Assembly: GCF_000005505.3 (NCBI RefSeq)
Contig: NC_016131.3
Location: forward strand, 18,249,501 to 18,313,500
Source: Brachypodium distachyon
Lineage: Eukaryota; Streptophyta; Magnoliopsida; Poales; Poaceae
Direction of reading: 5' to 3'
DNA length: 64,000 nt
In this document: in pieces, positions 24,398 through 35,483 of the stretch
Layout of the letters: each line of letters opens with the position of its first letter
How positions within the stretch are numbered: the first letter of the stretch is position 1
The notes under the pieces: model-generated
The model's database searches: none
Seen by the model: the letters and a program-made list of their open reading frames with translations, nothing else
Told to the model about the DNA's origin: nothing
Made by a program: the position numbers and the translations under genes

Positions 24398-25396
24398 TCA
24401 CCTGACAACATCTGATTTGCCACCCATAATCATCTCAAGCTCCTCAACCGAGCCACCCTCCTCATCCAGAATTTCCAAACTTGATGACCGGCAAGTGAAG
24501 TAGAACACCGTACTCATCATCGAATCAACCAGCATCACGAAAGAGTACATGAGGATAAGCAATGGCCCCTCCCAGAGGCGCGACGAGCCATCCCCATAGC
24601 TCAACGTCTTCACCCTGTGCTCAAACAGCCCCTCCACAAAGGCCAGACCAATGGTGGATACAAGAAAGATGAGAAGCCCGACATGGGTTTGCCCGCGCAT
24701 CAGCTGCACTGATCGGCGCAGTGCATTGACCCCAGCCACGTCCTCAAGAACGGAGATGACTCCACCGAGGTTGCACACTATGATGGTATGCGCGTACACC
24801 ACGGAGAAAGCAAGCACTGTGACGAGGCCGGAGCAGACGACAATGTCCGGCGGGTAGAGCATGGACTTGAGGGTGGAGCAGACGGTGACGAGGAGGGCGA
24901 GGAAGGCGGCGAGGCAGGCGACGACGGCGGCGCACGAGAGACCGTACGTGGCGGCGAGGCGCGGCCACGCGCGGCGCGCGAGGGCGGTCAGGTCGGCGGC
25001 GGCGAGTGGCTTGCCCGCGTACACAGCCGCGACGGTGTACGCGACGGCCGCGCGCGCGGCGAGGAGGAGCGTGACGAGCGCCGGGAACGACACGACGGCC
25101 GCGATGAGCGTTGCGGCGAGGTGGTGCGCGAGCTGCTTGACGAAATGCGTGAGCGGGAGCCCCGAGTCGGCGGCGGCGGCGAGGAGCCTCCTGGCGAGCG
25201 GCAGCACGGCGGCGCCTTCCAGCGCGGCGGCGGAGAGGAGGAGGAAAGCCGAGGCCGGGCAGAGCAGGAGGAAGAGCACGTACGTGAAGGCGTGCGGGTC
25301 CGCGCGCAGCACGCGCACCGTCTCCCGCAGGATCTCCAGCGCGTTCATCGGCGGCAGCCGCACCGCACCTCCACCACCATTCCTCGGCAGCGCCAT
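24398..25396 (-). CDS. Multispanning membrane protein of unknown function, single exon
   Basis: Intronless, 332 residues, starting MALPRNGGGGAVRLPPMNAL. This ATG is chosen because the upstream in-frame extension is arginine-rich, lacks membrane character and looks like 5' UTR. Hydrophobic segments fall at about residues 36-58, 92-126 (one or two passes), 148-172, 184-208, 237-255 and 278-300, giving about six passes. The C-terminal tail is acidic (EILDEEGGSVEELEMIMGG). Coding DNA is very GC-rich at the 5' end, typical of grass genes. The type resembles uncharacterised plant membrane proteins with an opening NALEILRETVRVLRADP segment; I do not recognise an assigned function. A transporter or membrane-organising role would be a guess. 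No catalytic motif is visible. Confidence 0.8.
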   Translation of the reverse strand: MALPRNGGGGAVRLPPMNALEILRETVRVLRADPHAFTYVLFLLLCPASAFLLLSAAALEGAAVLPLARRLLAAAADSGLPLTHFVKQLAHHLAATLIAAVVSFPALVTLLLAARAAVAYTVAAVYAGKPLAAADLTALARRAWPRLAATYGLSCAAVVACLAAFLALLVTVCSTLKSMLYPPDIVVCSGLVTVLAFSVVYAHTIIVCNLGGVISVLEDVAGVNALRRSVQLMRGQTHVGLLIFLVSTIGLAFVEGLFEHRVKTLSYGDGSSRLWEGPLLILMYSFVMLVDSMMSTVFYFTCRSSSLEILDEEGGSVEELEMIMGGKSDVVR

Positions 25397-25900
25397 TAAA
25401 CGCCCCCTCCTAAACTTCCCGAATTCGCGGCGTCGCCCGCGGAACGCGCCGCCGGGCAATCAGATCCGAGGCGAGAACAGATTTCTTCGGTCCGAACAGC
25501 ACCAGTTCGCGCGCCACCAATGCCGCGACGCGGAACGGGGGATAAGTAGCGGCCGCTGGGGTGAGATCTTGGGGGCCGGGAATGGCGTGGAGGAGGTGGA
25601 GGAGGGAGGGAGAAGCTTCTCTGGAGCAGAGATCGAGGGGCGGCTTTTGTTGAAGGCAGACGACGACGAGGCGAGAGCATCTGGGGAGGGTGAGAGGGAC
25701 TACCGACAGTTTACTTTGGGGCTATGGCATGTGGGGCCGGGGAAGTCTGGGTTCTAGTTAAGCTTTTTTTGACTGCCAGATTCGGTGAAGCTTCCTCGCA
25801 CGTCCGTCTCGTATATTGGTTTCCTTGGATCTTGGTTTCTGTGTGAAAAAAATTGCTACCGTCCATAGCTAAGTTCTGTTTTGTGATTTGCTGCATAGTA

Positions 25901-25984
25901 CTACCTCCGTTCCTAAATAATTGTCGCTGTTTTAGTTCAAATTTGCACTAAAATAACGACAAGTATTTAGAAACGAAAAGAGCA
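25901..25984. mobile_element. Short Stowaway-like MITE
   Basis: TA precedes CTACCTCCGTTCCTAAATAA, and its inverted counterpart ATTTAGAAACGAAAAGAG closes the hairpin about 80 bases later. Diverged but clear inverted symmetry. Confidence 0.6.
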
Positions 25985-25997
25985 GTTCATAATCATT

Positions 25998-26207
25998 CCG
26001 TTTCATAATATAAGGCACGCACGCATTTTAAGATTTTGATTTGACCATCAATTAGACCAACAAATTGTGAATTACTCCATGTATTATAAAAATTATACCT
26101 TCTTTCAGATATGAATCTAGTGGTATAATTTTTATAACACATTATGTTAGTCTAATTGATGATCAAAGTTGGATCTCGAAATACATGGGCATCCTATATT
26201 ATACTTT
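25998..26207. mobile_element. Inverted-repeat MITE (about 210 bp)
   Basis: Arms containing TTTGACCATCAATTAGAC and its inverted form GTCTAATTGATGATCAAA, plus TATAAAAATTATACC and GGTATAATTTTTATA, show extended inverted symmetry. The ends include CATAATATAAGG and CCTATATTAT. It resembles the element at 9098. Confidence 0.65.
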
Positions 26208-27453
26208 TTTGAGTTTTAAAACTTTAAAATGTGATTTTTGCCAAATTACCAAAAGTGAGTTCCTATCTACTTGGGTCCATTCTAGCATTTTCTATAGACA
26301 GGCACCAAAGAATGTTTTATGACACAACAAAATAAATCCATGGCCTACATAATTTTTTCCAAAGATTTTTCCCCATGAATGAACTATTCAAACTTCAAAG
26401 ACACAAATGGTAGGACTCCATAACACGTGCCATCTTAATTCATGTGCTTTACTTCTTTCTGCATATTAAAATTCCTAAGCAAAGAGGCCCCAAGTATGAT
26501 TCTCTCTTGACGGTCTTTGAATGGTTAAATCAGAGCCTATTGATACAAAATAGGCGCAGCTCAAATCAATCATCGAGTGAATCCAACATAGAATAACAAG
26601 TCGTATCTCTGGAGCTGCAACGGTAGAAAGAAACAAGGCAAAAATAACCCAAAGGAACTCAGTGACCTTACTGAGACCATCATGTGAACAAAAGCAAAGT
26701 GACAAGATTAAGCCGCACAACAAAGACAATACTTTGATTCCACGGTTCTTTGGGTCATCCAGGCAGGAAGGCACCAACAGGATAAGACAGTAAGACTGCT
26801 TCATAGAGAAGCAAACTCTATATACTTGAGATGATGAAGCGCCAATATCCTTTCCTTGCTCTAGCCTCTTTTAATGGCGCAATCTGCAAGTCCCCATTAT
26901 AGTACAGTACATGAGTACCACACCATTACTTGAATGTAGCTCAGCATGTGTCCCCTCAAGTGCAGAAGTAACTCACACGGGTCATCTCAAACATTTACAG
27001 AAGTAGTACAGCAGTATCAGTTCATAGCAATCCAGATGATACAAAGAGACCTACTATTTAATATACTCCGGGGAACTCAAGTAAGATGGAAAAAGAGGCA
27101 GTACGGTAGATATTTGTAAGCAAGCGGTGTAAAGAAAGCAAAATCAAGATCGCTGTTAGTCCACATTGTAGGTAAGAGCAACATAGATAAGTTCGTGAGT
27201 ACTCCAGTATGCATACATGAACACACCACCATGGCACAACGTAAATTGCCTAAATATTTTCAGTGTAGTGCAGGCAAGTGCCCTTTGATCATGTCTGTTC
27301 CGTGTGTCAAGCCAATATTGTTTGGAGGAGAGGGTGTTGCAAGCAAGATTTTCTCCTTCCAACAAACCCCTTCTGTGTACAATTGAAAACATTAACAATA
27401 GGAAAGCAAGGTGCTGTGCCCCACACCTTTTCTGCATCACTTACGAACAAAGG

Positions 27454-27992
27454 CTAATAATCTGGGATGGATGCAAACATGTACCCTGGTGCTCCTCTCC
27501 ATGAATAATAAGCAACTCGAGTTTCATAATATCCTGAAAATCAATATGATGAAAACCGCATAACCATTCATATAAAATGGAACATCATCCCAAAAGAGTT
27601 TTGTGACAGCTACCTGAACATAGAATTTTTTTTATGCCCGCAAAGCAAAGGAAGTGCTATTCCACAAAATCAATCACTTGCAGAGAAGCTAAATGCAAAA
27701 TAACTGGAGTGATTTATGTTGACATACCAGGAAGAAAAGCAAGGATGCCCAGGAATAAGAGACCATATGCCTGGGTACTATCACCCTCCATGTGACTTGT
27801 GAATATAAACCATGAGAGGGAGAGAAGTGAAATTCCTAGCAAGAGAAGAAAGATTGCTAGTGCAATTGACTTCCACGGAATTGCCCTGTGGGATTTTGGA
27901 GTGTAAGCAAACCGAAGGTCAACATCATTGTTTTCGCCATCCCTATCCTCTGTAGGAAGAGACGAGTACTGAACATTGCGTCTCGTAGGCAT
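27454..27992 (-). CDS. TMEM230-type small membrane protein, 2 coding exons
   Basis: Exon 1 is 27992-27728 (265 nt) and exon 2 is 27533-27454 (80 nt); they join in phase to give 114 residues. The N-terminus is polar (MPTRRNVQYSSLPTEDRDGE). The first membrane segment is about 42-64, followed by a short loop (TSHMEGDSTQ), and the second is about 76-90. The C-terminus YYETRVAYYSWRGAPGYMFA followed by SIPDY is the hallmark of the TMEM230 family, which in animals acts in secretory and synaptic vesicle trafficking. Length is close to the family norm. The plant role is not established from sequence. An acceptor-like GATTCCAG lies just upstream of the ATG, so the 5' UTR may be split, with a distal exon near 28.9 kb. 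Confidence 0.9.
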
Positions 27993-28989
27993 ACTGTAGA
28001 ACTGGAATCAGAAATGTTTGAGTAAAAAGTAGTAGTGGCAATATGAAGAAAAGTACGCTGTGGGAAAGTCTAACTAATATGCAATGTGCTACAGTAAGAA
28101 AAATTGTGCTCCACCCAGTGGCGGTGCCAGGTCAAATTCATTATTATGTAAAAACTTTGCTCAATTTCTCCCCTTTTTCCATATGAATCGACACTTGTAC
28201 TTTTATGATTTGCTCAACTGACCTCACAGGTCAAACATGGTTTCGCCAACCCCTGGAACTAGTATAGGCTAGATCACACAATGATAACTGATGCGGTTGA
28301 TTTTCTCATATATGATCGATTGCATGATTTGGAAGAATTATTTAGTTATCGACAATTGATCAATCCCATCTATGAGGAAAGAAAACATTTCAAGCTTTAA
28401 GATACCTCAACATTTTGGAATGGAATGTTTCATCAATCAAAACTAAGACCCTGAGGTACAACCAAAAGGTGGATCTGTCAATGAAGTACTCAAATAATGT
28501 ATGCGCTCATTTTCAATGATTAGTTTAAATTTATTGGTCCATCTAGGACAGTATGTACGACAGAGTTATTCTACACATTAGTAGCTTGAGATGCAGTGAC
28601 CAATGGATGAGAAAACCATATGAACACATAAAATGCACAGGAATTCAAGAATGAAGTGTCAGAAGATAATTATCTTCAACACTTTATCCTTGGCTGGCAA
28701 GTGGCTTACACGGAAGGACCTCAATGGTCCTTCACGTCTGTAGCAGATAGGGCGTGGTTAATCGATTCTACATTTCAATGTAGGTCTGACATCCATGTAT
28801 CCCTGTACTAGTGTAGTGGATCCTGCCACGGGCGGATGACGCCCAACCTTGATTTTTGCATCAGTTACGAATTGGGGGAGGTTTAGGAGATGAAACGGGG
28901 GGGGGGGATAAAGGGCGGAATCCATTCGTGAGGTGATGGGAGGAGAAACGGCCGGCAGCGAGAGAATCGAAGGAGGGATCAACCTGGTG
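27993..28989 (-). other. Probable 5' UTR intron and promoter side of the TMEM230-like gene
   Basis: AT-rich to about 28,860 with no open frame, then abruptly purine- and GC-rich. The arrangement fits a 5' UTR intron, but exon ends cannot be fixed from sequence alone. Confidence 0.4.
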
Positions 28990-29237
28990 GCGGCGCTCGC
29001 GCGAGGAGTAAGACGAGCGACGGAGCGAGGGGGCTACGGCGCTCGGCAGCGGGATGGGGAGGGAGGGGTGGCGGTGCTCGCGCGAGGAGGAAGACGAGCG
29101 ACGGAGCGAGGGGACTGGGGCGCTCGGCAGCGGCGGGACGAGGAGGGAGGGGTCGCGGCGCTCGCGCGAGGAGGAAGACGAGGGGGACGGAGCGACGGGG
29201 TTGGGCCGTTGGGGCGCTCGGCAGCGAGATGGGCCAG
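28990..29237. repeat. Minisatellite, three units of about 83 bp
   Basis: Units begin at 28990, 29071 and 29155 with GCGG(C/T)GCTCGCGCGAGGAG and continue with AAGACGAG, GACGGAGCGA and GCGCTCGGCAGCG. Open frames through this array on either strand (Arg/Gly- or Pro/Ser-rich) are by-products of the repeat. It lies where the promoter or 5' UTR of the minus-strand TMEM230-like gene is expected. Confidence 0.85.
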
Positions 29238-29351
29238 GGCCCAGAGGAGATCCGCTGGGTAGCCCACCACTTCTCAAATTCCGTAAACTCCGCTCCGAAG
29301 CCCAACGCTGGAGCTGGGACCTGGGAAACGTGTTCGGCCCAGCGCTCTGCT

Positions 29352-29422
29352 CCCGACTTATTAATTTCGAATGTTTCTAAAAAAAACTTGATTTCGAATA
29401 AGTCGGGAGAAACATTCGAAAT
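29352..29422. repeat. Interleaved inverted repeats
   Basis: CCCGACTTATT (29352) pairs with AATAAGTCGGG (29397), and ATTTCGAATGTTTCT (29364) pairs with AGAAACATTCGAAAT (29408). The two pairs interleave within 71 bases, so only one stem can form at a time. Confidence 0.8.
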
Positions 29423-29519
29423 CAGGTCTTGCAACCGCAGGATTAGCACTAGCATATCATTGAGATAACTCATATTAGATTCGTATAAAATGTTTTTTGC
29501 TGTCTTCTCCTAAACAGCG

Positions 29520-29712
29520 TGTGGGAAATTAAAAACTTGGAATTTTGGGTTAGACTCAAGACTCAATCTGAAATTAATTTCTGAAAAATCTCAAAAGCCC
29601 ATTCATGTAGTGGGATGAGGAAGTGGGAATAGTCCCACCTTACTAGTTTAGGGGGAGTTGGACCAATATATAAGGTATGTTGGTTCTCACCTCTTGAGCA
29701 AGTGGGAAAGTC
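29520..29712 (+). mobile_element. Copia LTR fragment, plus orientation
   Basis: Begins TGTGGGAAATTAAAAACTTG and continues through a block (GCCCATTCATGTAGTGGGAT and onward to CTCACCTCTTGAGCAAGTG) that is the inverted, nearly identical copy of 32190-32369. It is truncated where it meets the minus-strand copia coding region. Confidence 0.75.
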
Positions 29713-31289
29713 ATAAATTAACGTTTTTCACCTTTGGTTAATACACCGTTCATCTCACAAAGATCAGAATGTATGAGCTCTAACGGTGCTAGGTTCTTCT
29801 CCTCAGCAGCCTTGCGAGGCTGCTTCGCTTGTACACAAGCTTGGCACTTCGAATTTTTAGCCACAGTGATTTTAGGGATTAAACTCAGATTTGCTAATCG
29901 CGTCATGCAACCAAAATTAATGTGACAAAGTTGTGAATGCCAAACATTAGACTCATTATTAATAGAATTGACGCTGTTCACGACCTTATTACAAAAATCC
30001 GAAAGGGATAAGCGGAACAAACCTCCGCGCTCATAACCGTTACCAATAAATTGTCCATACTTAGACACGATAATTTTATTGGACTCAAACACTAACTTAA
30101 ATCCGTCCTTGCAAAGGAGGGATTCACTAACAAGATTCTTCTGAATGGAGGGCATATGCTGCACGTTCCTCAGCTGCACGATCTTTCCCGAAATAAACTT
30201 CAGATCCATCGTGCCAACACCATGAACAGAAGCATGGGCGCCGTTCCCCTCATCACTGAGGAGCTGATGGCCTGATATGAAGAAAATAAGGAAATATCAG
30301 CACACACATGAATAGTTGCGCCTGTATCGACCCACCAATCGGTGGACTGACATACAGAAAATACAGTAAATAAAATACCATACCTGCCTGCATCTTCATT
30401 GTTGCCAATGGTCAAATTAGCAAACTTTTGCCGAATCTATCCTCCTTTGCGCTCCTTGAAGTTACTCGCTCAATGGCCAAGTCATCCGCACACAAAGCAA
30501 GGATTCTTGTCCTTGTTGCCTCCTTTCTTCTTCTTCTTAAAAGTGGTAGTGTTCTTTGGACCAGCATTATTGAATGCCTTTCCCTTTTCCCTTGTTGTTA
30601 CTGTTGTTGTGGTTGTTCCTCTGAACCATGTTGGCAGTGGACGTACCCTCTTGTGTGTTGCCTTTGGGGCCAGCATCTTTTGCTCTCGCCTTCTCCTCAA
30701 CATCAAGAGTCCCAATCAGGTTCTCCACAGAGATTTCTCATCTCTTGTGTTTTAGTGAAGTAGCAAAGTTCCTCCACGAGGGAGGAAGCTTGGCGATGAT
30801 GCCCCCGGCGACAAACTTGTCGGGTAGTGGACACTTGAATTGCTCAAGTTCCTTAGCCATAGTTAGTAACTCATGAGCTTGTTCCACTACAGATCGGTTT
30901 GCAACCATCTTATAGTCAAAGAACTGCTCCATGACGTACAGCTCACTGCCAGCGTCAGATGCGCCAAACTTATCATCGAGCGCATCCCACAACTCTTTGG
31001 CATCCTGATAGTGCAGATAAGCATCAACGAGCTTATCTCCCAGCACACTACAGATCGCACCGACGACTACAACACAAGCCTCAACATACAACTGCTGAGA
31101 AGCAATTGTTTGAGTCTTCCCGTGTTGTACCGCCCACCATGCGCCCATAGCCACGAGCCACATATGACATTTATACTACCACCTCTTAAAGTGCAGTTCA
31201 GTAAACACAGGTGGTTTCAATGCGACAGCAAATTGAGACATCGAAAATTGCCTACACGGATAAGGTTTTTGGATTGTTGAATAATTAAG

Positions 31290-31690
31290 TAATTTTGATG
31301 AATATTTAATCCAGAAAAACAGTGTGTAAAACATGTAGCACATTATATCATGCAAACTAGACAAATTAAATAGCAACGCACAGCAATAAAACTCATCTAA
31401 TTTCACGGCATGAATAATAGAACTACTAATCAAAATCAATAAGAAAGAGCAGATTACGTACGGTGCTGTGCTCTTTTCTTGTGTTTGTTTGTTGAGGTCG
31501 GTGACGAGTCCGGTGGCGTCGATGTTCATGCCGGCAGCAGCTGCAGCCTTGACTACCTCCTGAGCAGCGGCCAGTGCCTGCGCTTGCGCCTGTGCAGCAG
31601 CAGTTGCCTGGGCTTGGAGTTGGGCAGCCTGCTGCTGTGCTTGGAGTTGTGCAGCCTGCTGCTGCTGAGCTAGAGCGGCTGCCTGAACCG
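31290..31690 (-). other. Gln/Ala-rich leader exon and intron of the copia element
   Basis: On the minus strand the frame from about 31690 encodes a Gln/Ala-rich segment (ALAQQQQAAQLQAQQQAAQ), then VVKAAAAAGMNIDATG and VTDLNKQTQEKSTA. It ends at a strong splice donor (ACC|GTACGTAAT) followed by AT-rich DNA up to the gag frame. A near-identical copy lies on the plus strand at 35091-35483. It may be a spliced N-terminal extension of Gag or a captured host exon. Confidence 0.5.
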
Positions 31691-32133
31691 CGGGATCTGC
31701 GAGGTCGTCGGCTATTGGTGATGAAGATGCCGACGAAACAGAGACGTGAAGAAGCGAGCAGTCGCGTGAGAACGCTCCCCAAAAACCTTATCGACTGTCT
31801 CCCGGGCAAGATCTCGAAGGTCGGGGTTCCGGAGGCCTGCTCTCCCGGCGATCTGTGCACGCAGTCGATGGGATGGAGTAGCAGTTGGCGGCGAACAACG
31901 AGATTGGATCGTGGGCGTGACGGCTAGGGTTGTGGCGTCGTCCGTCCGGAGGCCGGGGTAGTCTTATTATATAGGCACGCAGGAGGACTTCGGTTCAACC
32001 AAAACCGACTCCGCAATTATCGGGATTTGTTACGCGTCTGCAACGGATTCCGACTGCCAAAAAGATAAGCACGACCCGGCACGGCTCGAACTCGATCCAC
32101 GAAACGCGGCGCGGCGCGGCGCGTCGTGACGAG

Positions 32134-32167
32134 GCGAGCGGAGGAGGAGGAGGAGGAGGAGGAGGAG
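32134..32167. repeat. (GGA)n microsatellite
   Basis: About ten GGA/GAG trinucleotides within the copia LTR/leader region. Confidence 0.85.
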
Positions 32168-32759
32168 CGCGCGTGGGGATTTCCCTTGCTCACTTGCTCA
32201 AGAGGTGAGAACCAACATACCTTATATATTGGTCCAACTCCCCTAAACTAGCAAGGTGGGACTATTCCCACTTCCTCATCCCACTACATGAATGGGCTTT
32301 TGAGATTTTCCAGGAATTAATTTCAGATTGGGCCTTGGGCCTAACCCAAAATTCGAACAATCCCCCACAATATCTCATAAGCACATAAAATTGCCGTTGA
32401 TCAAAAACTCTGTTTTTAATATACCAGCGTTTCAGTGGAGACCGGTTAAGGTTGAACATCCACCTAAACAAATTGCTTCACTCACGCACAACTGAACAAT
32501 GGACAAACCTTGAATTGTCAGTTTTCTGTGTTAGAGCTTCACTAAATTGTTGTCTGGTACTGGGCTGCCGAATGCTACCACGCGGTGTGGAGCATATAAA
32601 TCATTCTCCAGGCCCTTTCATGAGCTTACTAGAGACCACCCAAATCTCATAGACTGCGACCAACAGTCAGGCTCATATAGGTGTGTTATTTAGAGACTAC
32701 TCTGTAGGACAGTATCTCCCTTGCAAATTAATTCAACGAACACATTATGTTAAACAACC

Positions 32760-34919
32760 TACCATACAGTACACGAGAGTAATGCATCGTCAACCTAGCT
32801 GTTCATCAGTTAGTCGAGACAAAGAAGACAGAGCATAGCAATATGTAGAAGTACCATCATTAGAGCTGCCAGGGTTAGTAACAAGTGCAATTGATTTGGA
32901 ACCGGTTCTCCTAGCAAGAATATCTAATTCATGAGTTTTCAATTTTGAGTACAGAATATCAAGTGTAAGTGTGCTCATGACAGTAGATTCTCTAATAGAT
33001 GTAACTTTCATCTCCCATATGGACATATCTAATGCACTCAAAAGTTGCCTAGAAGCCTCAGCATCAGTATAAGTAACACCTAATGCACGTAAATTGCTGA
33101 GAATCTTATTAAAGCGTGCAAAGAATTCATCCAAAGATTCACCTGTATTCATCTCAAATCTCATGTACTCCTTTTTGTACATGTCCTGACGCACCTCCTT
33201 AACAGAATTTGATCCTTCATGATAACTACAAAGTGCGTTCCATACCTCATGAGCGGATGCAAGGTGAGCGTCATGGTCGAAGTCACTTCATTGTAGACCT
33301 TGGATGATGTAGTTCCTCGGCTTGTAGTTGTTCTCCACGTGGACCAAGTTTGTTGGTGTGATCGCATTGTCCGCGGGAAGCTCATAGGGCTTGGCGATCT
33401 TCTCCCATATGGCGTAGCTTTGTGCCATGATGTATGCCTTCATCTTCGCCTTTCAAAACTGAAAATCAACACCATCGAACACACAGGGTTTGGTAGAATA
33501 TCTATCCATATCTAGCAAGTCTAATCAACCGGTTAAGATAAATTAGAGAGACCTTACTCTGATACCAATTGTGAGATCGAGATAGGCAATCAGAGGGGGG
33601 GGGGGGTGAATGATTGCGCGGAAGCAAATTAAAACTTTTCCCGAAAGTTCAAACCCTAAATCACCTTTCTGTCCGTGATAGTAAAACAGCCGTAACTTTT
33701 GATTGGATGAACCAAAAAATACGTATGAGTATGCAAAAGAAATTTATTGAAATTATCTAACCAACCCAAGAAGAATCAGCTCAATCGGACGTACCAATCA
33801 AAAGATATGATGAAAATAGTAACAGCTGACAGAAAGTTACGAGGATTAATCTAAAACCAATTTCGAGGAATAACAAGAAAGATGAATTAATCGCAATCTT
33901 CACTTGATCTCGTGATAAACCTGCAGCAAAGTATTATGAACTCGTGATGAACCTGCACCAAAGTGTTAGAAAAATCTAGCACGAAGAATCCACGAAGATC
34001 CGAGAAGAACAGAGATGATACCGCCAACGAATCTTTTTATTGCAACGATATCGATCGATTACAAAAGATACAACCATGCATCCAAGAACTCTCCAAGAAT
34101 TGATCTAGATTCAAAGCTCTGAGTACCCTCACGTCCTTGCTAAAACCCTAGCTAGGGTGCCCTCTATTTATATGGGAAAATTCGCGACCCTAAACCGAGT
34201 CCGAATCCAACACGAACTCCTCTGTCCCGGTCGTTATTCTGCCCGTGGGGCCCACAGACGACCTCGGATTGAGATGACTCCAAAATAAAAGTTGTTTGTC
34301 TCGACAACACTCACAACTTTCATGTGGATCACTTTTCCATCTGACGTCATCTTGATGACGCTACTATTTAATCTTTAAACAGCTCTCATCCAGCCACGGC
34401 TGGACCTACATATCTTCACGTCGATGCCACTCTATGCCATCAATTCTTCTTGTGATGTCTTCAAAACTCGACCATCACGTGTCGAATATCTCCAATACTC
34501 TACATCTCCGGTATAAACAACGTACGACAAACCGGTGCCCTCCTAGATCATCGTAGCCTTCACTTCCATTGTTACTTCGCACGAACGTCCCGCATGACCT
34601 TGATCCTCGACCTCAGCTTCTCCCAAGCTTCGTCCCTCGATCCGATCATCGACCACGTTCCTCTAGCTCCGGCAACACCTGAAAGCGAACACACAAATAA
34701 CCAGTACGAGCATAAGTCCACAACTTGACTCAGGGTAAGTTCCACACAACTCACGCCATGTTTTCACATAAGAAACTAATGGATCAGCACACCACTAGCA
34801 AAGCACTAAGTCCAAACAAGATACATGTCATCACATAAATTTCCATATTATCCAAAGTATCCACATCAATGTTTCATCTAAAACACTTGCCAATGTTACA
34901 CATCACATATGATTTCACA
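32760..34919 (-). mobile_element. Second Ty1/copia fragment: LTR, primer site and gag, minus strand
   Basis: A primer-binding site (TGGTATCAGAGT on minus, 33567-33556) matches the initiator-Met tRNA site of plant copia elements. To its right lies a putative LTR of about 1,350 bp (33570-34919), beginning TGTGAAATCA and ending ATCTCACA on the minus strand. To its left gag runs from about 33510 to 32790 in two frames. It includes YAIWEKIAKPYELP, GESLDEFFARFNKILSNLRA and LALDMSIWEMK-like UBN2 features. The gag frame is shifted near 33,190-33,290, and pol is missing. Confidence 0.75.
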
Positions 34920-35090
34920 ATTTATAAACATGGTTTTGGAAATTTGGATTCTCAAAACCCGGTGGTTGCTTAACATAAACCTCCTCATCAATGAAGCCAT
35001 TGAGAAAAGCACTTTTAACATTCATTTGATAAAGCTTGAAACCTTTAGATGCAGCAAATGCCAATAAAATTCTTATAGCTTCTAATCTAG
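34920..35090 (-). mobile_element. Copia reverse transcriptase fragment
   Basis: Minus-strand frame encodes ARLEAIRILLAFAASKGFKL, then SAFLNGFIDEEVYVKQPPGF, the core of a copia reverse transcriptase. It is bounded on the left by the LTR at 34919 and on the right, within a few bases of 35090, by a plus-strand copia leader copy. Confidence 0.8.
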
Positions 35091-35483
35091 CAACAGGCTC
35101 AGGCTGCCGCTCTAACTCAGCAGCAGCAGGCTGCACAACTCCAAGCACAACAGCAGGCTGCCCAACTACAAGCCCAGGCACTGGCCGCTGCTTAGGAAGT
35201 AGTCAAGGCTGCAGCTGCTGCCGGCGTGAACATCGACGCCACCGAACTCGTCACCGACCTCAACAAACAAACACAAGAAAAGAGCACAACACCGTACGTA
35301 ATCTGCTCTTTCTTGTTGATTTTGATTAGTAGTTCTATTATTCATGCCGTGAAATTAGATGAGTTTTATTGCTGTGCGTTGCTATTTAATTTGTCTAGTT
35401 TGCATGATATAATGTGCTACATGTTTTACACACTGTTTTTCTGGATTAAATATTCATCAAAATTACCTAATTATTCAACAACA
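35091..35483 (+). mobile_element. Copia leader fragment, plus strand
   Basis: Near-identical inverted copy of the 31290-31690 leader, including the Gln/Ala-rich coding piece, GVNIDATELVTDLNKQTQEK, the donor and the following AT-rich intron. Homology ends at TTATTCAACAA. Confidence 0.8.

Larger units (their letters stand above)
25397..27453. other. Intergenic region between two minus-strand genes
   Basis: 25397-25760 is GC-rich promoter and 5' UTR of the membrane-protein gene. A short Stowaway-like hairpin lies at about 25901-25984 and a second inverted-repeat element at about 25998-26207. The remainder to 27453 is AT-rich; the part nearest 27454 is likely 3' UTR of the TMEM230-like gene. No convincing coding frame is seen. 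Confidence 0.5.
29713..32369 (-). mobile_element. Ty1/copia element, minus strand, truncated within integrase
   Basis: The 5' LTR starts at 32369 (TGTGGGGGATTG, minus) and reads leftward through a GGA-repeat and a leader. Gag is at about 31163-30738 (UBN2-type, with KELWDALDDKFG). A zinc-knuckle and lysine-rich region is at 30715-30482. The protease motif DTGATIHVC lies in 30415-30200, and the GAG-pre-integrase region in 30209-29718 carries WHSQLCHINFG and CQACVQAKQPRK. The integrase stops soon after HSDLCEMNG. No reverse transcriptase, RNase H or 3' LTR of the same orientation is present. The coding frames are broken into pieces, so the element is dead. Confidence 0.85.

Noticed and set aside
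24861..25757. 298-codon plus-strand frame opposite the membrane-protein gene
   Set aside because: Ala/Arg-rich shadow of a GC-rich coding strand. The minus strand gives a coherent membrane protein.
26475..26804. 109-codon hydrophobic frame on the minus strand
   Set aside because: No family resemblance; the hydrophobic character follows from AT-rich sequence. It could be part of a UTR.
28861..29473. Pro/Ser-rich and Arg/Gly-rich frames near 29 kb
   Set aside because: They are products of the 83-bp minisatellite and run in several frames on both strands.
33570..34919. Possible host gene within the long copia LTR
   Set aside because: The stretch follows a tRNA-Met primer site, starts TG and ends CA, and has no coherent coding frame.
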